A stretch of 64,000 nucleotides of DNA, taken from positions 1 through 64,000 of the forward strand of contig DAOTUD010000185.1 in NCBI GenBank assembly GCA_034437275.1, read 5' to 3'. A model generated the notes under the pieces. That model saw only the letters and a program-made list of their open reading frames with translations. It ran no database searches and had not been told where the DNA came from. Below, one piece after another: positions 34,154-42,047 of the stretch. How positions within the stretch are numbered: the first letter of the stretch is position 1; every line of letters starts with the position of its first letter. A program made the translations under genes and the position numbers. Origin of the DNA: TC-15 sp034437275. Lineage in GTDB: Bacteria > Chloroflexota > Anaerolineae > Aggregatilineales > Aggregatilineaceae.

Positions 34154-35144
34154 GTTCTTGTTCCTTCTTACGAATGTCCACCCAACAAGCTGTGGTATGC
34201 CCTTCGATCGAGTTGGCGACCGGGGCCAGCGGGGGATTCGTGGTTGTGCATTTGTCAATGCTGTAGACACAACGTGATGCGAATGGGCAGCCCTTCGGCA
34301 GATAGCGCATGTCCGGCGGGGCCCCTTCGATGGAAAACAGTTCCTCGTTTTTCTGGTCCAGGCGGGGCAGCGACCCCAGCAGGCCCAGGGTGTAAGGATG
34401 GCGTGGATCACCATAGACCGCTTTGGCCGGGCCACGCTCGATAATATAGCCGGCGTACATCACGTTGACGGTGTCGGCCAGCCCGGCGACCACGCCGAGA
34501 TCGTGCGAAATCCAGATCATCGCCATGCCGATTTTGTCGCGCAGACGGCGCACCAGGTCCAGAATCTGAGCCTGGATGGTCACATCCAGCGCGGTGGTCG
34601 GCTCGTCGGCGATCAACAGCTGCGGATTGCACGACAGTGCCATCGCGATCATGGCGCGCTGGCGCATCCCACCGGAAAACTGGTGTGGATAATCATCCAG
34701 TCGATCGGCTGCCGATGAAATGCCGACCATCGAGAGCAGTTCTGCCGCACGTGCGCGGGCCTGTTCGTTATCCATGCCCAGGTGCAGCTTCAACGCTTCG
34801 GTGATCTGCCGCCCAACCGTCAGCACGGGGTTGAGCGAGGTCATCGGGTCCTGGAAGACCATCGCGATCTCGGCCCCACGCACCAGGCGCTGCTTATTCT
34901 TGGATAACTTCAGGAGGTCCCGCCCGCGAAAATGGACTTCGCCAGCGGTGATCTCGCCAGGCGGCTTGGGGATCAGGCCCATGATCGAAAGGGCATGCAC
35001 ACTCTTTCCGCAGCCACTTTCGCCCACTACCCCCAGCGTTTCCCCCTCTTCGAGGATGTAGGAAACGCCGTTGACAGCGTAGACCGTCCCTTCTTCGGTA
35101 TGAAATTTTGTTGTGAGGTCCTTGACCTCCATTAAGACTGTCAA
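34134..35144 (-). CDS. Oligopeptide ABC transporter ATPase (OppD type), TTG start
   Basis: A 336-residue ATPase, first gene of the operon. Walker A GESGCGKSV, Q-loop FQDPMTSLNPVLTVG, signature FSGGMRQRAMIAMAL, Walker B LLIADEPTTALDVT, H-loop WISHDLGVVAG, and a C-terminal Cys cluster (CPFASRCVYSIDKC). The start is read as TTG at 35144 because AAGGAGAGG stands about seven bases ahead; the in-frame ATG four codons later is too far from it. A hairpin and a strong promoter lie just upstream. A weak start codon on the first gene may lower ATPase supply relative to the message. Confidence 0.93.
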   Translation of the reverse strand: MTVLMEVKDLTTKFHTEEGTVYAVNGVSYILEEGETLGVVGESGCGKSVHALSIMGLIPKPPGEITAGEVHFRGRDLLKLSKNKQRLVRGAEIAMVFQDPMTSLNPVLTVGRQITEALKLHLGMDNEQARARAAELLSMVGISSAADRLDDYPHQFSGGMRQRAMIAMALSCNPQLLIADEPTTALDVTIQAQILDLVRRLRDKIGMAMIWISHDLGVVAGLADTVNVMYAGYIIERGPAKAVYGDPRHPYTLGLLGSLPRLDQKNEELFSIEGAPPDMRYLPKGCPFASRCVYSIDKCTTTNPPLAPVANSIEGHTTACWVDIRKKEQEHEPSQA

Positions 35145-35160
35145 AAGCCTACCTCTCCTT

Positions 35161-35191
35161 TGTCACTTTTCTTAGACGCACAAAAGTGACA
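35161..35191. promoter_or_regulatory. Perfect 10-base inverted repeat in the leader of the Opp-like operon
   Basis: TGTCACTTTT (35161-35170) and AAAAGTGACA (35182-35191) are separated by 11 bases. In the transcript this is a stem ending right at the AAGGAG ribosome binding site; as DNA it could be an operator. CAAAAGTGACA also occurs at 23180-23190. Confidence 0.6.
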
Positions 35192-35224
35192 GAACAAACG
35201 CACTGCCTAGAAAAGTTTTGCGGA

Positions 35225-35253
35225 ATTGTATTTTAGTTTCGGGTGCTTGACAA
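35225..35253 (-). promoter_or_regulatory. Promoter of the Opp-like operon
   Basis: On the minus strand TTGTCA (35253-35248), a 17-base spacer and TACAAT (35230-35225) predict a start near 35218, giving a leader of about 75 bases containing the inverted repeat at 35161. Confidence 0.75.
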
Positions 35254-35418
35254 ATTTTTTGTAAAAAATGACAAGAAGCCGACTACCGCGTTTAGCTTAT
35301 CGATTGCCCCCCCTCGTGCAAAGTGACGTCTGGCCTTTATTCGGCATGATCTGAGATACTTTCCGTTAATGGTACAACTGGGCACCCTGTTTGGTTCAAA
35401 ATTCGTGCCAGCCCGTGC

Positions 35419-35447
35419 TTGACAGCCCCCGCCCGGTTTGCTACACT
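35419..35447 (+). promoter_or_regulatory. Promoter of the T-box/serS operon
   Basis: TTGACA (35419-35424), a 17-base spacer and TACACT (35442-35447) predict a start near 35454. Confidence 0.78.
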
Positions 35448-35453
35448 GCTGCC

Positions 35454-35703
35454 AATGACTTTGAGGGAGCCAAGTAAGGGGCCGCGTGTTCCCAGCGAGC
35501 TGCCGGTTGGTGCAAGGCAGCAGCACCGCCCCCTGAAATCCACTCCTGAGTACGTCGCCGCCGACACAAGGCAGGCCGGGTACGCCCGTTAGCGCGTGCG
35601 AGTCGCTGACTCGCTGAGGTCCCTGCCGCGAGGTAGGGATAAAATCCAGGTGGCACCACGAGCCGCTCGTCCTGGTTGATCCGGATGAGGGGCTTTTTTT
35701 GTT
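35454..35703 (+). promoter_or_regulatory. T-box riboswitch (tRNA-Ser), transcriptional
   Basis: The 250-base leader has T-box landmarks in order. CAGCGAGCTGCCGGTTGGTG resembles the Stem I AG-bulge and distal loop; GAAATCCACTCC offers a specifier region with the serine codon TCC; CCCTGCCGCGAGGTAGGG is a Stem III; AGGTGGCACCACG (35648-35660) is the T-box sequence. Its TGGC bulge is complementary to GCCA, the 3' end of tRNA with discriminator G as in tRNA-Ser. A terminator hairpin (35661-35693) and a T7 run follow. Uncharged tRNA-Ser would favour the antiterminator and read-through into the small protein and serS. Confidence 0.85.
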
Positions 35704-35721
35704 TGTCAGGAGCACAGACCT

Positions 35722-35886
35722 ATGACGTTTGATTTCATGAAACCGGATATCTGGGATGGCCTGGTGATCGGGGTCATCCTGATCGGGCTGGCGTTGGCTG
35801 CGCTGCAAATTTACAGCGACTACACGGCCTATCAACGCCGCCAGGCCAAAGCCCAGCGACGCCACAAGCAGCCAAAGGAGGAATAA
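35722..35886 (+). CDS. Small single-span membrane protein between T-box and serS
   Basis: A 54-residue frame: MTFDFMKPDIWDG, a hydrophobic helix (LVIGVILIGLALAALQIY, about 14-31), then a basic tail rich in Arg, Lys and Gln (QRRQAKAQRRHKQ). CAGGAG lies nine bases before the ATG and the stop is four bases from the serS ATG, whose own AAGGAGG falls within its last codons. The topology by the positive-inside rule has the tail in the cytoplasm. No family is recognised. Its placement behind a T-box means it is induced by serine starvation together with serS. Confidence 0.72.
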   Translation: MTFDFMKPDIWDGLVIGVILIGLALAALQIYSDYTAYQRRQAKAQRRHKQPKEE

Positions 35887-35890
35887 GGCA

Positions 35891-37336
35891 ATGCTCGATA
35901 TTGCAACTATTCGTGAAAACCCCGACGAGGTAAAACGCCAGCTTCGCAACCTGAACGACGAAGAGGCCATTCCCCGCATCGATTCGATTCTGGCGTTAGA
36001 CCAGCGGCGTCGTGAGTTGATCACGACGGTCGAGCAGATCAAGGCCAACCGCAACAAGCTCAACAAGCAGATGGGACGCTTCCGGGGCAACAAGTCGCTG
36101 TCGCCCGCGCAGACCATCGGCGGGGCCAGGCGCGCGGCCCAGGCGCTCGATGCCGGGGATATCGACGGCTTCCTGGCGGCGCTGGCCGATCCGCAGCCGC
36201 TGCCCGGCGAAAGCGATGAGTCGGAGGAGGCGGTCAAGGTCGCGCTGGACACGCTGACCGACAGCATGAAGAACCTCGGCCAGCGCGTCAACGAGCTTGA
36301 CGAGGAGATTCGCGAGGTTGAGGCGCAGCTTGAGGAGCATATGCTGTGGATTCCTAACATGCCACACGAGAGCGTGCCGGTCGGCCTCAGCGAAGAGGAC
36401 AACGTGATCCACGACGCGGAGGGCGAACCGCGCTCCTTCGACTTCCAGCCGCAGCCCCATTGGGATCTCGGGCCGGCGCTGGACATCATCGACTTCGAGC
36501 GCGGGGTGAAGCTCTCCGGCACGCGCTTCTACGTCCTCAAGCGCATGGGCGCACGCCTGTACCGGGCGATGATCGCCTGGCTGATGGATGTGCACACCAC
36601 GCAGCACGGCTACACCGAGGTGTACCCGCCGTTTATGGTGCGCGAGGAGGCGATGTTCGGCTCGGCGCAGTTCCCCAAGTTCCGGGACGTGGTATATTTC
36701 GACGATGAGTCGCAGCTTTATATGCTGCCGACGGCGGAGGTCGCGCTGACGAACATGCACGCCGACGAGATCTTCGACGAGGCCGCGCTGCCGGTGAACT
36801 ACGTCGCGCATACGCCGTGCTTCCGCCGCGAGAAATTCAGTGCCGGGCGCGACACGCGCGGGATCAAGCGGGTGCACCAGTTCGAGAAGGTTGAACTGTA
36901 CAAGTTCACCACGCCGGAGACCAGCTACGACGCGCTCGAAGAACTGGTCCAGCACGCGGAGAACGTGTGCCGCCTGTTGGACATTCCCTTCCGGCGCAAC
37001 GAAATGGTGACCGGTGATCTGGGCTTTTCCGCCGCCAAGAAGTTCGACCTGGAAATGTGGGCCCCCGGCAGCGGGGAATGGCTGGAGGTCAGCTCGTGCA
37101 GCAACACCGAAGCCTTCCAGGCGCGCCGCGCCAACATCCGCTACCGGCCCGACGGCGGCGGCAAGCCCCGCTATGTGCACACCCTCAACGGGTCGGGCCT
37201 GGGCATGGTGCGCGCGCTGATCGCCGTGCTGGAGAACTACCAGCAGCGCGATGGCAGCGTGGTGGTGCCGGCTGTGCTGCGCCCGTACATGGGCGGGCTG
37301 GAAGTGATCGCGCCGCAGGGCCAGGTTCAAACGTAA
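35891..37336 (+). CDS. serS: Seryl-tRNA synthetase with extended N-terminal arm
   Basis: SerRS (481 residues; about 425 is usual) charges tRNA-Ser. N-terminal MLDIATIRENPDEVKRQL begins the coiled-coil arm that grips the tRNA long variable arm; catalytic class II parts include TEVYPPFMVREEAMFGSAQF, motif 2 FRREKFSAGRDTRGIKRVHQFEKVE shortened here to its core FRREKFSAG, EVSSCSNTEAFQARR, and motif 3 NGSGLGMVRALIA. Residues about 65-125 are an insert in the arm (Ala/Asp-rich, then GESDESEEAV). Expression is under the T-box upstream. Confidence 0.95.
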   Translation: MLDIATIRENPDEVKRQLRNLNDEEAIPRIDSILALDQRRRELITTVEQIKANRNKLNKQMGRFRGNKSLSPAQTIGGARRAAQALDAGDIDGFLAALADPQPLPGESDESEEAVKVALDTLTDSMKNLGQRVNELDEEIREVEAQLEEHMLWIPNMPHESVPVGLSEEDNVIHDAEGEPRSFDFQPQPHWDLGPALDIIDFERGVKLSGTRFYVLKRMGARLYRAMIAWLMDVHTTQHGYTEVYPPFMVREEAMFGSAQFPKFRDVVYFDDESQLYMLPTAEVALTNMHADEIFDEAALPVNYVAHTPCFRREKFSAGRDTRGIKRVHQFEKVELYKFTTPETSYDALEELVQHAENVCRLLDIPFRRNEMVTGDLGFSAAKKFDLEMWAPGSGEWLEVSSCSNTEAFQARRANIRYRPDGGGKPRYVHTLNGSGLGMVRALIAVLENYQQRDGSVVVPAVLRPYMGGLEVIAPQGQVQT

Positions 37337-37350
37337 TATTAACGCGGGGC

Positions 37351-37359
37351 TGGTATAAT
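37351..37359 (+). promoter_or_regulatory. Extended minus-10 promoter of RNase P RNA
   Basis: TGGTATAAT (TG-N-TATAAT) lies 15 bases after the serS stop, predicting a start near 37366 at the 5' end of the RNA. Confidence 0.65.
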
Positions 37360-37365
37360 AGCGGC

Positions 37366-37742
37366 AGGCTCAAGTCGACCGGGTGATCGCGCCCTGCCAC
37401 GCGGCAGGGTGAGGAAAGTCCGCGCTCCACAGGGCACGGTGCTGGCTAACGGCCAGGCGGGGTAACCCGACGGCATAGTGCAACAGAGAGGTGTATTGCC
37501 TCCGCCCATTGGGCGCGAGGTGAGGGTGAAACGGTGCGGTAAGCGCGCACCGGCGCCGGTGGTGACATCGGCGGCCAGGCAAACCCCACCGGGAGCAATA
37601 CCAAGCAGGAACCAGGGGCGGCCCGTCCCGTTATGAGTTCCGGGTCGGTTGCTAGAGATGGCGGGTAACCGTCATCCTAGATAGATGATCACCACCTGCC
37701 ACCGCAGGTACAGAACGCGGCTTACAGGCTGGCTTGAGTCTG
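37366..37742 (+). ncRNA. rnpB: RNase P RNA, bacterial class A
   Basis: The catalytic RNA that trims tRNA 5' ends. The 5' helix (GGCTCAAGTC) pairs with the 3' end (GGCTTGAGTC). CR-I reads GAGGAAAGTCCGCGCTCCAC, the universal GAGGAAAGTCC block; ACAGAGAGGTG and GGTGAGGGTGAAACGGTGCG carry the P10/P11 region, TAAGCGCGCACC, then AACCCCACCGGGAGCAA, and CR-V reads CAGAACGCGGCTTACAG near the 3' end. The ends are estimated to a few bases. Confidence 0.95.
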
Positions 37743-37769
37743 CGCCATGTTTGTTAAAGGTAACGGATT

Positions 37770-38477
37770 ATGATCAAAGGATATCTTATTCTCAACGGCG
37801 GCGAAGCATTCTCGGCACGCAGCAGGCAAACCGACCACAACTGGTTGCAACTGGTGCGCGGGAATGAGCGCCCCCGGGTTGCCATCGTTCCGACGGCTGC
37901 CGTCCAAAACCCGGAGCGCGAGGCCAGCAAAATCGCGCGTTACTTCAAAAACCTCAGCGCACATACCGAACTCAGCCTGATCAAAAACCAGCAAGACGCC
38001 AACACCCGCCTGAACTACGAAGTGCTGGATAAGGTGAGCGCGATTGTGCTGCCCGATGGCAGTCCGCTTGATCTCGTCGAGCGCCTGCAAGGCACCAAAA
38101 CCGAGGACGCGCTGCACCGCGCGCTGCGGCGCAAGGCGGCGGTCATGGCGACCGGGGCGAGTGCGATGGCGCTGGGGGCGATGTATTGGTTTGCGAACGA
38201 CTGGGAAAGCGGGCTGGGGCTTGCGCCGCATCTGGCGATTGTGCCCCATCACAACCTGGTCCAGATGCGTCTGACGCCCGACATCTTGCTGAAGGATTGT
38301 CCCAATGACGTGACCCTGCTGGGCGTCGACCAGGCGACGTCGTTGATCTGCCATCCGGACGGCAGCTATCACATCGATGGCTATGGGGCTGTCACGGTCT
38401 ACCGCGATGTCGAGATGCAGGATGTGTACCCTGCCGGGGAAAGCTTCCGGCTGCCGGAGGATTCCACGCCGGCCTAA
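37770..38477 (+). CDS. Peptidase S51-like (cyanophycinase/dipeptidase E type) protein
   Basis: A 235-residue type 1 glutamine-amidotransferase-like protein. GYLILNGGEAF at the start, RPRVAIVPTAAV, IVLPDGSPLDLVE, and the nucleophile elbow MATGASAMALG, where S51 peptidases have G-x-S-A-G-A, so the Ser is kept while the following Gly is not. LGVDQATSLICHPDGSYHIDG is the usual GIDExTALL block. A serine-peptidase or amidase role is likely, substrate unknown. AAAGGTAACGGATT precedes the ATG, which is 28 bases after rnpB. Confidence 0.72.
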   Translation: MIKGYLILNGGEAFSARSRQTDHNWLQLVRGNERPRVAIVPTAAVQNPEREASKIARYFKNLSAHTELSLIKNQQDANTRLNYEVLDKVSAIVLPDGSPLDLVERLQGTKTEDALHRALRRKAAVMATGASAMALGAMYWFANDWESGLGLAPHLAIVPHHNLVQMRLTPDILLKDCPNDVTLLGVDQATSLICHPDGSYHIDGYGAVTVYRDVEMQDVYPAGESFRLPEDSTPA

Positions 38478-38499
38478 CCACCATAGACCGCACAACAAA

Positions 38500-38531
38500 C
38501 AGCGCCGGGAACGTTGCCGCTTCCGGCGCTG
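38500..38531. terminator. Terminator between convergent S51-like gene and leuS
   Basis: CAGCGCCGG pairs with CCGGCGCTG across a 14-base loop, flanked by AA and TT runs; it can serve both strands. Confidence 0.7.
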
Positions 38532-38575
38532 TTGTGTATTCATATCTTCACAATATCGCGTGATGGCGTTAGCAG

Positions 38576-41365
38576 TTAGACTACGATATTCACCATGCCG
38601 CGATTGCCGATGTAGATCACTTTGCGCGGCGCTTTGCCGTCCATGTGGCGCTTGGCTCCGTCGGATTCCAGCGCCAGTTGCTTGGCGTCCTCTTCGGAGA
38701 TATCGGCGGGCACCTGGATGCGGTCGCGGACCTTGCCGTTGACCTGCACCACCAGCGTGATTTCCTCCTCCGCCGCGATCTCGGGGTCGAACGCCGGCCA
38801 CGGCTGGCTGTGGACGCTGTATGCGTGGCCGATGCGCTCCCACAGCTCTTCGGCGATGAATGGCGTGAAGGGGGCCATCAGCACCAGCATCGTGCCCAGC
38901 GCATCGCCCCAGGCCTGCGGGCTGACGTTGTTGGCGCGCTGCACGTCTTGCAGCGTGTTCTTCAGCTCCATCAGGCCGGCGACGGCAGTGTTGAACCCGA
39001 ACGTCTCCAGGCTATCCGACACCTTTTCAATCGTCTGGTGGACCCGGCGCGCCAGGTCACGCTCGGCCTTGTCGTCGACTTTGCCATCCGGCGTATCTGC
39101 TGTGGCCAGCGCCCACACGTCGTGCAGCCAGCGTACCACGCCCTGCATACCCTGGCTGTCCCAGGGGCCGCCCTGCTCCCAGCGGAAGGCGAACATCAGG
39201 TACGCGCGCACCGCGTCGGCTCCGTATTCCTCGACCAACTCGTCCGGCGCGACGACGTTGCCCTTGCTCTTGGACATCTTCTCGGCTTCCAGCCGGTAGT
39301 AGACATCTTCCACCGTAGCACCTTCGCCCACGCGCGGAATCTCGAACACGGTGTCGTCGGTGGTGCTCACCACCAGCGAGCGCCCGTCCGGCGTCTGGAC
39401 CTTCAGCACCATTTCGGTACGCGCCATCACCTCGCCGGCGACCTGGTTCGCGCCGGGCTGCGGCAGGGCTTCGGGTGTCGCCATCACCTTGACGTGCGAG
39501 GCGTGCAGTTTTTCGCCCTGGAACTCGCCGGTTGCCACGATCAGGTCCCCGTCGCGCGGCTCGCCCAGGATCATGCCCTGGTTGAACAGCGCGGTCATCG
39601 GCTCGTCGAACAGGTGCTCGGTGTCGCGCCCCATCGTGCGGGCGATGGCCTCGGCCTCGTCGAAGATGCCGCAGTCGCGCATCGCCTTTGTAAAGAAGCG
39701 GGTATAGATCAGGTGCATGGTGGCGTGCTCGATGCCGCCGGTGTACTGGTCGACCGGCAGCCAGTACGCGCCCTCGCGCGGGTCGAACGGGCCGCCGTCG
39801 TAGTCCGGGCTTAGATAGCGGTACTGGTACCAGGACGAACACATGAAGGTGTCCATCGTGTCCGTCTCGCGGTGGGCCGGGCCGCCACACTGCGGACAGG
39901 TCGTGTGCAGGAAGTCCTCGTTATATTTCAGCGGGCTTTCGCCGGTCGGCTTGAAGTCGATATCATCGGGCAGCAGTACCGGCAGGTCTTCCTCCGGCAC
40001 CGGGACCGCGCCGCACTTGTCGCAGTACACGATCGGGATCGGCGCGCCCCAGTAGCGCTGGCGGCTGATCAGCCAGTCGCGCAGGCGGTAATTGACCGCA
40101 CCGTGCCCGATGCCCTGTTCTTCCAGCCATTCCGTGACCACGCGGACCGCCTCGTTTTTGGTGCCGTCTGCGCTGTAGCGGGCGGGCGTGCCGTCGAACT
40201 GGCCGCTGTTGACCATCACGCCCTCGCCGGGCCAGGCTGCGGTCATGTTGTCGGGATTCAGGTCGTCGACGCCTTCCGGCTGGATCACGATGCGGATCGG
40301 CAGATCGAACTGCCGCGCAAATTCGAAATCGCGCTGATCGTGGGCGGGTACGGCCATGATCGCGCCGCTGCCGTAGCTGATCAGCACGTAGTCCGCGATC
40401 CAGATCGGGATGCGTTCGTTGTTGACCGGGTTGATCGCGTAGCCGCCGGTGAAGACGCCGGTTTTTTCTTTGCCCTCGGCGGTGCGGTCGATCTCGGACT
40501 TGCGCGCGGCCTGGGCGACGTACTCGTCGACCTCGGCGCGGTTTTCCGCCGTGGTCACTTTGTCCACCAGCGGGTGCTCCGGGGCCAGCACCATGAAGGT
40601 CGCGCCCCACAGCGTATCGGGCCGCGTGGTGAAAACTTCCATCGAATCGCCGTCTTCGGTCTTGAAGACCACGTGCGCGCCTTCGCTGCGTCCGATCCAG
40701 TTGGTCTGCATCGTCTTGACGCGCTCCGGCCAGTCGATCTGGCTGTGGTCCAGCAGTTCTTCGGCGTAATTGGTCGTGCGGAAGAACCACTGCTCCAGGT
40801 CCTTCTTGATCACGGGCGTGCCGCAGCGCTCGCAGTGGCGATCCTCGCCCCAGACCTGCTCGCGGGCCAGGGTCGTGTTGCAGCGCGGGCAGAAGTCAAC
40901 CGCCGACAGATGCCGGTAGGCCAGCCCGGTGTGGTAGAACTGCAGGAAAAACCACTGCGTCCACTTGTAGTAGGACGGATCGCTGGTGACCGTTTCGCGC
41001 TCCCAGTCGAAGATGGCGCCCATCGTTTTCAACTGGTGGCGCATGCGCTTGATGTTCTGCGCGGTCCACGTCTTGGGGTGAATGTTGCGCTGGATTGCGG
41101 CGTTTTCTGCCGGCAGCCCAAACGCATCAAAGCCCATTGGGAACAGGACGTTGTAGCCCTTCATCTGCAGCCACCGCGCGCGCGCATCGGATGGGGTCAT
41201 CGCGTACCAGTGCCCGATGTGCAGATCGCCGCTGGGATAGGGCAGCATCGTCAGCGCGTAGAACTTCGGCCTGTCTTCATCCACTACCGAACGATACAGC
41301 CCGTCGCTTTCCCAACGTGTTTGCCATTTAGGTTCGATTTCTTGCGGGTGATATTTGTCAGCCAT
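38576..41365 (-). CDS. leuS: Leucyl-tRNA synthetase
   Basis: LeuRS (929 residues) charges tRNA-Leu. Seen: KYHPQEIEPKWQTRW, YPSGDLHIGHWYAMTPSD with the HIGH motif, a zinc-type Cys pair set (FCPRCNTTLAREQVWGEDRH), the CP1 editing domain (VFTTRPDTLWGATFMVLAPE), ISRQRYWGAPIPIVYCDKCG, and KMSKS in EKMSKSKGNVV near residue 695. An unusual insert before KMSKS (GDLIVATGEFQGEKLHASHV and on) is the LeuRS-specific domain. The ATG is set by family similarity; the site upstream is weak. A 5' leader with an upstream frame is described separately. Confidence 0.97.
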   Translation of the reverse strand: MADKYHPQEIEPKWQTRWESDGLYRSVVDEDRPKFYALTMLPYPSGDLHIGHWYAMTPSDARARWLQMKGYNVLFPMGFDAFGLPAENAAIQRNIHPKTWTAQNIKRMRHQLKTMGAIFDWERETVTSDPSYYKWTQWFFLQFYHTGLAYRHLSAVDFCPRCNTTLAREQVWGEDRHCERCGTPVIKKDLEQWFFRTTNYAEELLDHSQIDWPERVKTMQTNWIGRSEGAHVVFKTEDGDSMEVFTTRPDTLWGATFMVLAPEHPLVDKVTTAENRAEVDEYVAQAARKSEIDRTAEGKEKTGVFTGGYAINPVNNERIPIWIADYVLISYGSGAIMAVPAHDQRDFEFARQFDLPIRIVIQPEGVDDLNPDNMTAAWPGEGVMVNSGQFDGTPARYSADGTKNEAVRVVTEWLEEQGIGHGAVNYRLRDWLISRQRYWGAPIPIVYCDKCGAVPVPEEDLPVLLPDDIDFKPTGESPLKYNEDFLHTTCPQCGGPAHRETDTMDTFMCSSWYQYRYLSPDYDGGPFDPREGAYWLPVDQYTGGIEHATMHLIYTRFFTKAMRDCGIFDEAEAIARTMGRDTEHLFDEPMTALFNQGMILGEPRDGDLIVATGEFQGEKLHASHVKVMATPEALPQPGANQVAGEVMARTEMVLKVQTPDGRSLVVSTTDDTVFEIPRVGEGATVEDVYYRLEAEKMSKSKGNVVAPDELVEEYGADAVRAYLMFAFRWEQGGPWDSQGMQGVVRWLHDVWALATADTPDGKVDDKAERDLARRVHQTIEKVSDSLETFGFNTAVAGLMELKNTLQDVQRANNVSPQAWGDALGTMLVLMAPFTPFIAEELWERIGHAYSVHSQPWPAFDPEIAAEEEITLVVQVNGKVRDRIQVPADISEEDAKQLALESDGAKRHMDGKAPRKVIYIGNRGMVNIVV

Positions 41366-41428
41366 CGCTGTTTTCTAGCTCCATGCATTCAGGTCTCTCA
41401 CCACAAACTGGATAACGAAACATGCTGC

Positions 41429-41518
41429 TCATGCTCGCGGCCCGTTGCTCCGACAACGGCGGACCGCGAAAAGGCAGTATACACATTCTGGATAATAACC
41501 GGCCATATTGCAGAGCAT
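41429..41518 (-). CDS. Possible 29-residue upstream peptide in the leuS leader
   Basis: ATG at 41518 follows GGAGG by five bases and opens MLCNMAGYYPECVYCLFAV, 29 residues with four Cys, ending in a long GC-rich stem (CGCGG...CCGCG) about 65 bases before leuS. There is no run of Leu codons, so it is not a classical amino-acid attenuator peptide. It could couple translation to the stem or be a chance frame. Confidence 0.35.
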   Translation of the reverse strand: MLCNMAGYYPECVYCLFAVRRCRSNGPRA

Positions 41519-41558
41519 GTCGTCCTCCACATCGGATACAGGCCTATAATAATAACAA

Positions 41559-41581
41559 GCCCCTGGGTATTCACCAGGGGC
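41559..41581 (-). terminator. Hairpin with T-rich tail upstream of leuS
   Basis: On the minus strand GCCCCTGG pairs perfectly with CCAGGGGC around a 7-base loop and is followed by TTGTTATTATTAT. It may end the message of the small gene at 41690-41827. A TATAAT (41593-41588) right before it could instead start leuS transcription at the stem. Confidence 0.5.
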
Positions 41582-42047
41582 CACGCAATTATACACAACG
41601 GGGGGCCGCTGATGAGGCAAGGATCACGCCTTGCGCGGCACCCCGTACAGGATGATTAGCTATTCAGGCCAGCATACACACATCCCCGATTAACGCCGGG
41701 GCGGCTCGTCTGTGCGCACTGGAACAGGAGCAGGGGCAGGCCGCGAATGCGCGAGCGCATCAAGAAGTCGATCAAGCAGTTCAGAGATCCGTTTTGCTAA
41801 CGAGCGCCGGTCGGTGTTCTTGGCCACGATAAAGCCCCTTTGCTGTTACAGTCGAACGCAGACGGTATGTGTCGTTCCTTACTTTAAATGTACACCAAAA
41901 TTCACCAATATAACTACCCAAAAATGGGGGGTGAGCAAACTTTAACAAGTTTTTAATGTTGCGCGCCATCTGCCGGCGGGCACCAGCTAAAACAAAGTCC
42001 CCTATGCCCGGTCAGGGACTACAGAGGACGATGGTGGGTGATTATGT
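41582..42047. other. Gap between leuS leader and tRNA-Ala
   Basis: Apart from the possible small gene at 41690-41827 this stretch holds nothing firm. The part at 41880-41980 is AT-rich compared with the rest of the window (runs such as TTTAACAAGTTTTTAATG), which might mark a promoter region for the minus-strand small gene. Confidence 0.4.
41690..41827 (-). CDS. Possible small basic protein, GTG start
   Basis: A 45-residue frame from GTG at 41827 to TAA at 41690: an amphipathic helix (RRSLAKRISELLDRLLDAL) followed by a Pro/Ala-rich tail (RPAPAPVPVRTDEPPRR). AAAGGGG stands about eight bases before the GTG. The codon composition is coding-like and a hairpin lies about 110 bases downstream. No family is recognised and no partner is adjacent. 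Confidence 0.45.
   Translation of the reverse strand: MAKNTDRRSLAKRISELLDRLLDALAHSRPAPAPVPVRTDEPPRR

Noticed and set aside
41366..41600. T-box upstream of leuS
   Set aside because: The leader lacks a T-box sequence (no AGGTGG-type element) and the terminator/antiterminator arrangement seen for serS.
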